Assembly (NCBI RefSeq): GCF_030646155.1
Contig: NZ_JAUTDN010000010.1
Coordinates: forward strand, 1-64,000
From: Conexibacter sp. CPCC 205762
Lineage (GTDB): Bacteria; Actinomycetota; Thermoleophilia; Solirubrobacterales; Solirubrobacteraceae
Length of the DNA stretch: 64,000 bases
Reading direction: 5' to 3'
Shown here piece by piece: positions 22,955 to 31,482 of the stretch. The translations under genes were made by a program, and so were the position numbers. Under the pieces are notes generated by a model that was not told the DNA's origin, searched no databases, and worked only from the letters and a program-made list of their open reading frames with translations. Every line of letters begins with the position of its first letter. Within the stretch, counting starts at the first letter, position 1.

Positions 22955-24189
22955 CTCGCCCATCTCCCCTCGATCAGACCGTAGTCGCCGCGGCCCTCAC
23001 GGACGCTGCCGTCCATCAGCGTCACCCGCACCGTCAGCGACGCAGGGTCGACCGACGGCGCCAGGATCACGAGGAAGACGTGACGCGGCGTCAGCGACGC
23101 ACGCCGGCGCAGGCCGCCCGGCCCGAGCACCTCGATCCGCGCGACGTCTTCGGCGAAGCCGCCCCAGACGGCCGTCCGCGGCGGATGGTCGCCCCAGTTG
23201 CCGCCGCCGCGCATCCGTTCGCGCCGGTCGACGGAGCCGGGCTCGACGCGGCGGACGGCGTAGTAGGCGCCGCTCGCCGGCATCCCGCGCCGAGTCCGCC
23301 CGCAGGCGGCCGGGCTCGTCGGCGCCGACGGCAGATAGGGGTTGTACTGCCGCGCCGGCCGGGCCTGCCGGAAGACGACGCAGCGGTCGCGATCGGCCGA
23401 GTACGCCTGAGCGGAGACGTCGACCCGCCAGGCGCCGCCGCCCGCCGGATCGGGCACGATCGCGCGGCCGACACCGAGATCGTGGCGCTCGACGGAGCCG
23501 TCGGCGAACGCCAGCTCCACGCGCAGCGCGTTGTCCTCCGGGTAGCCGCGCAGCGCCGCGACGAACGTTCCGCCGGGGCCGAGCGGCAGCGTTCTGCGGC
23601 CTCCGTCGGTCACGAGCGTGACGCTGCGCAGCTCGCTGCCGCCGACGCCGTTGACGACCGTCCGCACCTCGCCAGGAACCCGCGCCGAGAAGATCCGCGC
23701 GCCCAGCAGCGAGGCGTGGGGACCGGCGACGCGCTCGCCGCAGGAGTCGGCGATCCGCTCGTCGTAGGTGCGGAAGCGGCCGTCGAGGCCGATCAGTCCG
23801 AATCTGCCGTCGACGAGCTGGCCGGTCGTGGTGCAGAGCAGGCCGGTCGAGCTGCGTGAGAGCCGCAGCGTCCACGGCGGGCGGCCGGCGACCGGGTCGG
23901 CCGCGCGCAGCGGGCTGATCTGGCCGCTGCCGGCGGCCGGCGTCTGCTCGCGCGGCACGTCGCGCGCGGCCGGCGCCTGGATCACGGCGGCGCGCAGGAC
24001 GGCGAAGGTCGCACCTGCGGTCGCGACGCCGACGAAGGCGAACAGCAGCAGCGCCAGCCCACCGCCGCGCAGGCCGAAGCGCTGGCGCAGGCGCGCGACG
24101 CGCGCGGCGCGGGTGGCGTCGCGGCGGCGGGCCGCGGCGGCGACGAGGTCGTGCTCCAGCCCGTCGATGAAGTCGAAGCCGTCGCTCAT
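22951..24189 (-). CDS. Probable anti-sigma factor with large external domain
   Basis: A 412-residue protein. The short cytoplasmic part (1-45, SDGFDFIDGLEHDLVAAAAR) is followed by one membrane helix (about 44-68, GGLALLLFAFVGVATAGATF) and a long external region with cysteines. It is translated directly after the ECF sigma factor (ATGA overlap), the usual place for an anti-sigma factor. I see no ZAS zinc motif, so the cytoplasmic part would be a minimal or unknown anti-sigma domain. The outer region ends in a domain (RIEVLGPGGLRRRASLTPRH) shared with the next gene product and may sense an external signal. Confidence 0.6.
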   Translation of the reverse strand: MSDGFDFIDGLEHDLVAAAARRRDATRAARVARLRQRFGLRGGGLALLLFAFVGVATAGATFAVLRAAVIQAPAARDVPREQTPAAGSGQISPLRAADPVAGRPPWTLRLSRSSTGLLCTTTGQLVDGRFGLIGLDGRFRTYDERIADSCGERVAGPHASLLGARIFSARVPGEVRTVVNGVGGSELRSVTLVTDGGRRTLPLGPGGTFVAALRGYPEDNALRVELAFADGSVERHDLGVGRAIVPDPAGGGAWRVDVSAQAYSADRDRCVVFRQARPARQYNPYLPSAPTSPAACGRTRRGMPASGAYYAVRRVEPGSVDRRERMRGGGNWGDHPPRTAVWGGFAEDVARIEVLGPGGLRRRASLTPRHVFLVILAPSVDPASLTVRVTLMDGSVREGRGDYGLIEGRWAR

Positions 24190-24758
24190 CGTCCCTCCCG
24201 CTCCTGCAGCCGTGCCCGCACCGTCGACAGCCCGCGGCTGACGCGCTGGCGCACGACCGTCTGGGAGACCTTCAGCTCGTCGGCGATCTCCGCGTAGGAG
24301 CGCTCGTCGACGATCCGCGCCAGCACCGCCTCGCGCTGCTCCGGCGGCAGGTCGGCGACGAGCCCGGCGGGGTCGCCGCTGCGTGCCTCCGCGATCTCCT
24401 CGATCCGCTCAAGGTCGCGATCGGTCAGCTCCCGCGCCGGCAGCCCGAGCCGCCGCCGCGCGCGCTGCTCGACCTGTCCGCGCCGGAAGCTGTCGACCAG
24501 CAGCCCGCCGGCGAGCATGAACAGCCAGGCGCGCGCCGGGCCGCGCTGCGGGTCGAACTGCGCGTGGCGCTCGAGCGCGCGGGCGAAGGTCTCGGCGCAG
24601 AGGTCGGCGGCCAGCTCCGCGCGGCCGGTGCGGCGGTGCAGGTAGGCGAGCAGCGCCTCGACGTGGCGGCGGTAGAAGAGGCCGAACGCCTCCGGCCGCT
24701 CGCCGCAGTCGCGCAGCAGCTCGGCGTCGCTCGCCGCCGTTGTCTCCAGTCGCCCCAC
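24186..24758 (-). CDS. ECF sigma factor (sigma-70 family)
   Basis: A 190-residue RNA polymerase sigma factor with only regions 2 and 4. Region 2 includes FYRRHVEALLAYLHRRTG and AETFARALERHAQFDP. Region 4 includes LPPEQREAVLARIVDERSYA and EIADELKVSQTVVRQRVSRG, a helix-turn-helix for -35 recognition. The start is GTG. It heads a three-gene operon with the probable anti-sigma factor and a membrane partner, each joined by ATGA overlaps. It should direct transcription of a small regulon, very likely including itself. Confidence 0.88.
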   Translation of the reverse strand: MGRLETTAASDAELLRDCGERPEAFGLFYRRHVEALLAYLHRRTGRAELAADLCAETFARALERHAQFDPQRGPARAWLFMLAGGLLVDSFRRGQVEQRARRRLGLPARELTDRDLERIEEIAEARSGDPAGLVADLPPEQREAVLARIVDERSYAEIADELKVSQTVVRQRVSRGLSTVRARLQEREGR

Positions 24759-24766
24759 ACCCCCTC

Positions 24767-24787
24767 TACGCGCAGCGTCTCACGTTT
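24767..24787 (-). promoter_or_regulatory. Possible ECF-type promoter of the sigma operon
   Basis: On the minus strand AAC and CGTA are placed as in ECF promoters (AAC in the -35, CGT in the -10, 13 bases between). The -10 lies 8 bases before the GTG of the sigma gene. Short conserved boxes make chance matches likely. Confidence 0.3.
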
Positions 24788-24888
24788 GTGACGCGCAGCC
24801 GCTCGCAGCGCTCCGCGGCGCCCGCGATGTCCGCGCGCTGCTGGCTGCGGTTTCGCCGCGCGCGCCGTCGGCAAAGCGACGCTGTGAG

Positions 24889-25557
24889 ATGACCTCCTCC
24901 AGCACCGAGCACCTGCCGCCCCACGCCGGCGGCCCCGGCACCTCCAGCTTCGCCCGCCCGCGTGACGCGCGCGTGCTGGAGCACACCCGCGAGGCGGCCG
25001 CCGACGCGCTCGCCGGCCGCACCGTCTGGTGCCTCTCCGCGCTCGCCTCGGGCGCGGTCGCGGCGGAGACGGTCGACGTCTGCCTCTGCGCGCCGGAAGC
25101 GGACGGGATCGCGACGCGCCGCCTCCATCTCGACGCGCCCGCGGTCGCCGCGCCCGGGTCGCTCGACCTGGCCGCGCTCGACGCGCTGCTGGGCGGCGAG
25201 ATCGCGCCTGGCGACGTCGTCGTGATGCACGATCGCGTCGCTGCGCTGCTGGTCGAGTCGGTCCGCGCGCGCGGCGCGCACGCGCTCTGGCAGCTGCAGC
25301 TCGGCGAGCGGCCGGACGCGCTCCCGCGCGGGCTCGACGCCTGCGTCGCGCATGCCCCGGCGCCGGCCAGCGGCAGCGCCGACCGGCTCGCGGCCGTGCT
25401 GCCGGCGCCCGGCCACCTGGCCGTGATGGAGGTCGAGTGCGGCCGCTACGGCGCCGGCCTCGGCTGGCGCGCGCTGCTGGCCGGCGTCGTCGGCGAGGAT
25501 CGCGACGAGGCGGTCGGCGGAACGCTGCGGGCGCGCCCGCACGTCCCGCCGCGCTGA
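24889..25557 (+). CDS. Protein of unknown function, possible glycosyltransferase-like fragment
   Basis: A 222-residue soluble protein I cannot place firmly. It begins MTSSSTEHLPPHAGGPGTSS. The middle, GDVVVMHDRVAALLVESVRA followed by RGAHALWQLQLG, resembles a passage in trehalose synthase/phosphorylase-type GT4 enzymes, where a similar Asp-containing strand precedes a Trp-Arg-Cys-His motif. The rest of a GT-B fold is missing, so at most the N-terminal half of such a fold is present. It is divergent from the sigma factor gene with 130 bases between starts. No signal peptide is seen. Confidence 0.5.
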   Translation: MTSSSTEHLPPHAGGPGTSSFARPRDARVLEHTREAAADALAGRTVWCLSALASGAVAAETVDVCLCAPEADGIATRRLHLDAPAVAAPGSLDLAALDALLGGEIAPGDVVVMHDRVAALLVESVRARGAHALWQLQLGERPDALPRGLDACVAHAPAPASGSADRLAAVLPAPGHLAVMEVECGRYGAGLGWRALLAGVVGEDRDEAVGGTLRARPHVPPR

Positions 25558-25614
25558 GCGCGCACCGCATCCGGCCGGGCGCGGCGCGGGCGCCCTCCCG
25601 CGCGCCGGACGCCC

Positions 25615-26394
25615 TTACGCCGGCACGATCGCCAGCACGCGCGTCGGGCTGCCGGTGCCGTCGACCAGCTTCAGCGGTGCGACGACGAGCAGCGCGCCGG
25701 TCGGCGGCAGCTCGCCGAGGTTGGCGAGCTGGGTGAGGCCGTAGACGCCCGCGCCGAGCAGGAAGTGGTGGGCCGGGAAGGGCGGCTCGAAGCCGCCGGC
25801 CGCGCCCGCGTCGGTGCCGACCGTCTCGACGCCGAAGCCGGCGATGCTGCGCTCGCTCGCGAGCCACAGCGCCAGCGCCGCGTCGGGGCCGGGCGTGACC
25901 GGACCCTCGGGGCCGGCGTTGAGGAACGTCTCGGAGTCCTGTGCGCGCGACTCCCAGCCGGAGCGGAACAGCAGCCAGGCGCCGTCCGGCACGCGGCCGT
26001 GCTCGGCCTCCCACGCAAGCAGGTCGTCGACCGTCAGCAGGTAGCCGGGGTCGTTCGCGACCTCCGCGCTCTTGTCGATCACGACCGCCGGGCCGACCAG
26101 CTTCGACGGCGGCACCGAGGCGACGTCCTCGCCGTCTCTGCCGGAGACCCAGTGGATCGGCGCGTCGAAGTGGGTGCCGGTGTGCTCGCCGATCTCCAGC
26201 ACTGACCACGCCCACATCGGGCCTCTGTCGTCGTAGTGGCTCAGCTCGCGGCGGGTGAGCTGCGGCGTGTTCTCGAACGGCGGCGGCAGCTGGATCACCG
26301 GCGTCCGCTCACTCAGCGGCTGCGTCAGGTCGACGACGGTCGCGGAGGCGTTGGCGAGCGCGGCGAGCAGCGCGGTGACGGGCGTGTCGGACAT
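25615..26394 (-). CDS. Cyclase-family protein (kynurenine formamidase-like)
   Basis: A 259-residue metal-dependent hydrolase of the cyclase family (PF04199). The metal-binding signature is intact: GEHTGTHFDAPIHW (His, His and Asp ligands), with upstream DLTQPLSERTPVIQLPPPFE and downstream GFGVETVGTDAG and FPAHHFLLGAGVYGLTQLAN. Family members include bacterial KynB, isatin hydrolase and cyclases of polyketide pathways, so the substrate is open. It follows the ThDP enzyme gene by 42 bases on the same strand and is probably in one operon with it. Confidence 0.8.
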   Translation of the reverse strand: MSDTPVTALLAALANASATVVDLTQPLSERTPVIQLPPPFENTPQLTRRELSHYDDRGPMWAWSVLEIGEHTGTHFDAPIHWVSGRDGEDVASVPPSKLVGPAVVIDKSAEVANDPGYLLTVDDLLAWEAEHGRVPDGAWLLFRSGWESRAQDSETFLNAGPEGPVTPGPDAALALWLASERSIAGFGVETVGTDAGAAGGFEPPFPAHHFLLGAGVYGLTQLANLGELPPTGALLVVAPLKLVDGTGSPTRVLAIVPA

Positions 26395-26436
26395 GCTCTC
26401 TCCTGGATCCTGGGTGCTGGGTCTGCGGGTGCGGGT

Positions 26437-28245
26437 TCAGCCGCCGCGGAAGGCGTCCTCCAGCCACGCGGCGCAGATGGTGGGATCGACCTTCGCGTCG
26501 AGCACGAGCGGGCCGGGCGCGCCGTCGGCGAGCCAGTCGGCGACGACGCTCAGGTCCTCGGTGGCGCGGACCGTCGCGGCGCGAGCGCCGGCGGCGGCGC
26601 CGAGCGCGGCCAGGTCGGCCGGCGGGAACTGGGCGCCGTCGACGGCCTCGCCGGACGGCGAGAAGTGGTGGACCTCGGCGCCGTAGGCGGCGTCGTCGTA
26701 GACGAGCGCGAGCAGCTTCAGTCTCAGGCGCGCGGCCGTCTCCAGCTCCGGCAGCGCCATGAAGCAGCCGCCGTCGCCGAGCGCCGCGACCGTGATCCTG
26801 TCCGGCCGCGCGACGGCGGCGCCGATCGCGCAGCCGAGCCCGAGCCCGACCGCCTGGAAGCCGTTGCAGAAGACCCACGCGCGCGGGTCGGTGACCGGCA
26901 GGTACATCGCCGGCCAGCCGAGGAAGTGTCCCGAGTCGACCGCGACGGTGCGATCGGCCGGCAGCAGCTCGTCGAGCGCGATCGTCAGCGCACCCGGGTG
27001 GACGGTGCCAGCCGGCGGCATCCCCGCGCGCGCGACGGCGGCCTCCAGCGGCTCGTCGTGCCAGCGGCGCGAGGCGATCGTGCGGGCGAGGTCCGGCGTG
27101 CGCCAGCCGCGCGCGGCCTCTGGGGCGGCGGGCGCGGGGGCGGCGGGCGTGGCATCGGCGGGCGCGACATCGGCGGGCGCGACATCGGCGGGCGTGGGCA
27201 CGCCTTCTCGCGCGTCGATAGCGGCCAGCAGCGCCGTCGCCGCCACCGTCGCATCGGCGGCGATCGTCGCGACGCGTGGGCCGTGGACGCCGAGCGCGGC
27301 GGGGTCGACGTCGATCTGCACGACCGGCGCATCGCCGAAGAGGGTGCCGCTGCGGGTCGTCCAGTGGTTGAGCGTCGCGCCGACCGCGACCACGAGGTCG
27401 GCCTGCGGCAGCAGCTCCTGCGCCAGCGGCGTCGCCAGCCCGCCCGCGATCCCGAGCGCGAACGGCTCGCCCGCGAAGAAGCCGTGGGCCGGTGCCGAGG
27501 TGGCCAGCAGCGCGCCGACTCGCTCGCCGAGCGCTGAGAGCGCCTCGCGCGCGCCGCTCAGCACCGCGCCGCGCCCGGCGACGATCGCCGGCCGCCGCGC
27601 CGCCGCCAGCAGCTCCGCCACCCGCGCGACGGCATCCGCGTCGGGTGCCGCGCCGCCGCCCACGGCCCCGCCCGGCGCCGCGCCGTCGCCGTGGAACTCT
27701 GCGGCTCTCCCCTCGCCATGCGATGCAAGCGCCGCAGACTCCCCCGCGGCGCCCGCGGCCTGGACGTCGAGCGGCAGGTTGAGGACGACCGGGCGGCGCT
27801 CGGCGGCGGCCTGCGCCAGCGCGGCGGTCGCGTCGTCGACGGTCGCCAGCCGCACCGCCGCGGCGCCGACGGACTCGGCCAGCGCCGCCTGGTCGATGCG
27901 GAAGTTCGAGTGCAGCGCGGCCGCGGGCGTGTCGGCGGCGAGCACGAGCAGCGGCGTGCGGCTCTTGACCGCCTCGGCGATCCCCGTCATCGCGTTCGTC
28001 AGGCCAGGTCCCTGGTGGACCGAGACGACGCCGACCTCGCCGGTCACGCGCGCCCAGCCATCGGCCATGCAGGCGGCGCCCTCCTCGTGGCGGGCGGCGA
28101 CGAAGCGCGCGCCGCCAGATCGCAGCGCGTTGGTGACGACGAGGTTGCCGGAGCCGAGCACGCCGAAGACGACCCGCACGCCGGCCGCGGCCAGCGCCCC
28201 GCCGACCGCCTCCGCCACCGTCCCGCTCCCCGTCGCCGCGCTCAC
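26437..28245 (-). CDS. ThDP-dependent enzyme, acetolactate-synthase-like
   Basis: A 602-residue enzyme with three domains in the order Pyr, central, ThDP. The activating Glu lies in ARHEEGAACMADGWAR. The ThDP/Mg motif begins ALGDGGCFMALPELETAARL and ends VYDDAAYGAEVHHF, where the usual Asn is Asp. The central domain is widened by Ala/Pro/Gly-rich inserts. One of these is PADVAPADVAPADATPA, encoded by 15-bp repeats, and another lies near 165-195. Such enzymes decarboxylate or ligate 2-oxo acids, and a cyclase-family gene follows directly. I would not call it a true acetolactate synthase, because no regulatory subunit is nearby. The start is GTG. Confidence 0.8.
   Translation of the reverse strand: MSAATGSGTVAEAVGGALAAAGVRVVFGVLGSGNLVVTNALRSGGARFVAARHEEGAACMADGWARVTGEVGVVSVHQGPGLTNAMTGIAEAVKSRTPLLVLAADTPAAALHSNFRIDQAALAESVGAAAVRLATVDDATAALAQAAAERRPVVLNLPLDVQAAGAAGESAALASHGEGRAAEFHGDGAAPGGAVGGGAAPDADAVARVAELLAAARRPAIVAGRGAVLSGAREALSALGERVGALLATSAPAHGFFAGEPFALGIAGGLATPLAQELLPQADLVVAVGATLNHWTTRSGTLFGDAPVVQIDVDPAALGVHGPRVATIAADATVAATALLAAIDAREGVPTPADVAPADVAPADATPAAPAPAAPEAARGWRTPDLARTIASRRWHDEPLEAAVARAGMPPAGTVHPGALTIALDELLPADRTVAVDSGHFLGWPAMYLPVTDPRAWVFCNGFQAVGLGLGCAIGAAVARPDRITVAALGDGGCFMALPELETAARLRLKLLALVYDDAAYGAEVHHFSPSGEAVDGAQFPPADLAALGAAAGARAATVRATEDLSVVADWLADGAPGPLVLDAKVDPTICAAWLEDAFRGG
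27153..27197. repeat. In-frame 15-bp repeat inside the ThDP enzyme gene
   Basis: CATCGGCGGGCGCGA occurs twice exactly and a third time with two changes. On the minus strand the units encode PADVA-like repeats of a flexible inter-domain linker. Confidence 0.8.
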
Positions 28246-28288
28246 GGGCGCATCCTAGATCGCTCAACCATCCGGTGCGCGACCCGGC

Positions 28289-29695
28289 CTACCGCAGCAC
28301 CCACGTGTCCTTCGCGCCGCCGTCCTGCGAGGAGTTGACGACGAGCGCGCCGGCCTCCCAGGCGACCCGCGTCAGCCCGCCCGGCACCGCCGTCTCGCCG
28401 CCGCGGGTGGCGAAGACGAACGGGCGCAGGTCGATGTGCCGCGGCGCCAGCCGGCCGCCCGCGACGACCGTTGGATGGTGCGAGAGCGCGACCGTCTCCT
28501 GCGCGACCCACTGCTCCGGCTCACGCTCGAGCGCCGCCATCGCGGCGCGCACGTCGGCGGCGTCGGCGTGGGCGCAGACGACGACGCCGCGGCCGCCCTC
28601 GCCGGCGCGCGGCTTGACGACGTGCGCGCGCGGGTCGGCGAGCACGCGCGCCCGCACCGCCGGGTCGCTCGGGTCGAGCGTCGGGACCGACTGCAGCAGC
28701 GGCTCCTCGCCGAGATAGAAGCGCACCATCCCCTCGACGAAGGCGTGCGCGAGCTTGTCGTCGGCGACGCCGGTGCCGAAGGCGTTGACGACGCCGATCC
28801 GGCCCGCCAGCCACGGCTCCAGCAGCAGCTCCGCGAGCCAGGTCGGGCGGCCGCGGTCGTCGCGCAGGCGCTCCTCGTCGAGCCGCCGGTAGACGACGTC
28901 GACGCGCCGCTCGCGCCCGTCGGGCAGGAGCGCGACCACGTCCGGCCCGCGGCGCCGCAGCTGCCGCCGCGTGACCGCCGGGATCCCCAGCCAGCGCGCC
29001 GCGGTCGCGTGCTCGTACCAGGTCGAGGCCGACGCGCCCTCGCTCAGCAGCACGACGACCGGCTCGTCGCCGCCCCCGTGCGGCGCCGCGTCCCGCAGCG
29101 TCCGCGCCAGCGCCGGCGCAACGCCCGCGGCGAGGTCGTGGCGCGGCGCGCCGACGCCGGCCGGCAGCGCCTCGACGACCGCCTCGCGCGCGGCGACCGC
29201 GTAGGCGAAGCCCGACGGCATCCGCAGGTTGTCCTCCAGCACCCGCAGCGTGCCGCAGACGTCGCGCACGACGTCGAGGCCGGCGACGCCGATCGGGATC
29301 GCGCCCGCCGGCAGCCGGCCGCGCAGGTCGGGCTCGTAGCCCTCGGCCTGGTCGATCGCGTGGGCGGGGACGACGCCGGCGGCGACGATCCGCCGCTCGC
29401 CGTAGGCGTCGTGGACGAACGCGTTCAGCGCCCGCACCCGCTGCCGCAGCCCGGCCGCGAGCGTCTGCCACTCGCCGGCCGCGAGGATCCGCGGCACCGG
29501 GTCGACGCCGAACGGCTGCGTGCCGAAGGTCGCGCCGACGGCCGCCATCCGCGACCAGACGCGTCTGCGCAGCGCGCCCAGGTCGATCTCGCCGAGCGCG
29601 CCGAGCACGCTCTCGTACTCGGCCCGCGGGACGCCGTCGGAGGCGTACGCCTCGTCGTAGCCGTCCAGCGGTCCGTGCGGCTGCTCGGCGATCAC
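28289..29695 (-). CDS. Circularly permuted ATP-grasp ligase (DUF404/DUF407 type)
   Basis: A 468-residue enzyme of the CP-ATP-grasp class, which probably forms amide bonds. Typical passages are FGVDPVPRILAAGEWQTLAA, AIPIGVAGLDVVRDVCGTLR and VLEDNLRMPSGFAYAVAARE near the middle. GVVNAFGTGVADDKLAHAF, VKPRAGEGGRGVVVC (ATP binding) and the terminal NSSQDGGAKDTWVLR follow. The GTG start lies 8 bases after the AsnO-like gene. Family members often sit beside transglutaminase-like or alpha-E genes, but neither is here. The acceptor may be a peptide made or modified by the neighbouring amidotransferase. Confidence 0.82.
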   Translation of the reverse strand: MIAEQPHGPLDGYDEAYASDGVPRAEYESVLGALGEIDLGALRRRVWSRMAAVGATFGTQPFGVDPVPRILAAGEWQTLAAGLRQRVRALNAFVHDAYGERRIVAAGVVPAHAIDQAEGYEPDLRGRLPAGAIPIGVAGLDVVRDVCGTLRVLEDNLRMPSGFAYAVAAREAVVEALPAGVGAPRHDLAAGVAPALARTLRDAAPHGGGDEPVVVLLSEGASASTWYEHATAARWLGIPAVTRRQLRRRGPDVVALLPDGRERRVDVVYRRLDEERLRDDRGRPTWLAELLLEPWLAGRIGVVNAFGTGVADDKLAHAFVEGMVRFYLGEEPLLQSVPTLDPSDPAVRARVLADPRAHVVKPRAGEGGRGVVVCAHADAADVRAAMAALEREPEQWVAQETVALSHHPTVVAGGRLAPRHIDLRPFVFATRGGETAVPGGLTRVAWEAGALVVNSSQDGGAKDTWVLR

Positions 29696-29703
29696 GCGCG
29701 CAC

Positions 29704-31482
29704 CTACAGCCCGTGCTCCTGCAGCCACAGCTCCAGCAGGCCGACCTGCCACAGCTTCGAGCTGCCGATCCCGGTGCGGGCGCCGACCGGGTCGGCCAGC
29801 AGCGCTGCGACGTGGTCGGGCCGGAAGAGGCCGCGGTCGCGCGCCGCCTGCGACTCCAGCGCGTCGCGCACCCGCTCCAGCGGCTCGCCCTCCAGGTGCG
29901 AGATCGCCGGCACCGGGAAGTAGCCCTTGGGACGGTCGATCACCTGCTCGGGCAGAAGCGTGCGCGCGGCCGTCTTCAGCACGCCCTTGCCGCCGTGGGC
30001 GAGCTTCAGCGCCGGCGGGCAGGCGGCCGCCAGCTCGACCAGCTCGTGGTCGAGGAAGGGCGTGCGCGCCTCCAGCCCCCACGCCATCGTCATGTTGTCG
30101 ACGCGCTTGACGGGATCGTCGACGAGCATGATCTGCGTGTCGAGCCGCAGCGCGCGGTCGAGCGGCTCGGCGGCGCCGTCGCGGGCGAAGTGGTCGGCGA
30201 CGAAGCGGCGGCTGACGTCGCTTCCCGGCAGGCGGTCGGCGAGCAGCAGCGCGGCCATCTCCTGCGGGTCGCGGTCGATGAACTCGGCCGCGTAGGCGTC
30301 GTCTCCGAGGCCCGGCGCGGCGGCCAGCGGCGGGTACCAGGAGTAGCCGGCGAAGACCTCGTCGGCGCCCTGGCCGGACTGCACCACCTTGCAGCCGGCG
30401 CCCGAGACCTCGCGTGAGAGCAGGTAGAAGGCGATCGCGTCGTGGGAGGTCATCGGCTCGCTCATCGCGGCGATCGCGTCGGGCAGCGCGTCGAGGATCT
30501 GGCGGCCGGAGACGCGCCACTGGCGGTGGTCGGTCGCGTAGCGCTCGGCGACGAGGTCGGAGTATCTGAACTCGTCGCCCTCGACCTCCGGCCCGTGCTC
30601 GAAGCCGATGCTGAACGTCTGCAGGTCGCGCTGGCCCTCCTCCGCCAGCAGCGCGACGATCAGCGACGAGTCGAGCCCGCCGGACAGCAGCACGCCGACG
30701 GGCACGTCGGCGACCATCCGCCGCCGCACGGCGATGCGCAGCCTGTCGAGCACCGCCTCGCTCCACTCGCGCTCGCCCATCCCGCCGTGCTCGGGCAGGC
30801 GCTCGAACGGCGGATCCCAGTAGACGCGCTGCGCACGGCTGCCGTCGCGCTCGACCGTCAGCACGGTCGCGGGCGGCAGCTTGCGCACGCCGCGCAGGAT
30901 CGTGTGCGGCGCCGGCACGACCGCGTGCCAGGAGAAGTAGTGGTGCAGCGCGACCGGGTCGAGCGTCGTGTCGACCCCGCCGCCGGCCAGCAGGGCCGGC
31001 AGCGTCGAGGCGAAGCGCAGCGCGCCGTCGGCCTCGGCGAGGTAGAGCGGCTTGATCCCGAGCCGGTCGCGCGCGAGCGTGAGGCGGCCGCTGTCGCGCT
31101 CGGCGACGGCGAACGCGAACATGCCGGCGAAGCGCTCGACGCAGGCCGGGCCCCACTGCGCGAACGCCTTCGCGATCACCTCCGAGTCGGAGGTCGAGAA
31201 GAAGCGGTGACCGTCGGCCTCCAGCTCGGCGCGCAGCTCGCGGTGGTTGTAGATGCAGCCGTTGAAGACGACCGTCAGGCCGTTGTCGGGGTCGACCAGC
31301 GGCTGCGCCGCGCGCTCGGACAGGTCGATGATCTTCAGCCGCCGGTGCGCGAGCGCGATGCGGCCGTCGCTCCAGGCGCCCTGCCCGTCGGGCCCGCGGC
31401 GCGCGAGCGTCTGCGCCATCCGCTCGACCGCGCAGAGGTCGGCCGTGCGCGTGAACGCGATCTCGCCGGCGAGGCCGCACAT
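29704..31482 (-). CDS. asnO: Asparagine-synthase-family amidotransferase, AsnO/NAGGN type
   Basis: A 592-residue glutamine-dependent amidotransferase. Cys2 starts the class II glutaminase domain (MCGLAGEIAF). RGPDGQGAW, FNGCIYNHRELRAELEADGH and ARDRLGIKPLYLAE follow. The synthetase domain has VPVGVLLSGGLDSSLIVALL for ATP and SGQGADEVFAGYSWYPP. Wording such as YFSWHAVVPAPHTILRGVRK is that of N-acetylglutaminylglutamine amidotransferase, which makes the osmolyte NAGGN. The dedicated Ngg (acetyltransferase/ATP-grasp) partner is absent here. The flanking genes are a PuuD-type hydrolase and a permuted ATP-grasp ligase, so the product may differ. Its ATG overlaps the PuuD-like stop (TGATG). Confidence 0.82.
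   Translation of the reverse strand: MCGLAGEIAFTRTADLCAVERMAQTLARRGPDGQGAWSDGRIALAHRRLKIIDLSERAAQPLVDPDNGLTVVFNGCIYNHRELRAELEADGHRFFSTSDSEVIAKAFAQWGPACVERFAGMFAFAVAERDSGRLTLARDRLGIKPLYLAEADGALRFASTLPALLAGGGVDTTLDPVALHHYFSWHAVVPAPHTILRGVRKLPPATVLTVERDGSRAQRVYWDPPFERLPEHGGMGEREWSEAVLDRLRIAVRRRMVADVPVGVLLSGGLDSSLIVALLAEEGQRDLQTFSIGFEHGPEVEGDEFRYSDLVAERYATDHRQWRVSGRQILDALPDAIAAMSEPMTSHDAIAFYLLSREVSGAGCKVVQSGQGADEVFAGYSWYPPLAAAPGLGDDAYAAEFIDRDPQEMAALLLADRLPGSDVSRRFVADHFARDGAAEPLDRALRLDTQIMLVDDPVKRVDNMTMAWGLEARTPFLDHELVELAAACPPALKLAHGGKGVLKTAARTLLPEQVIDRPKGYFPVPAISHLEGEPLERVRDALESQAARDRGLFRPDHVAALLADPVGARTGIGSSKLWQVGLLELWLQEHGL

Noticed and set aside
26437-28245. True acetolactate synthase (ilvB)
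   Set aside because: No ilvN or ilvC is nearby and the central domain carries long low-complexity inserts. The partner is a cyclase-family gene.
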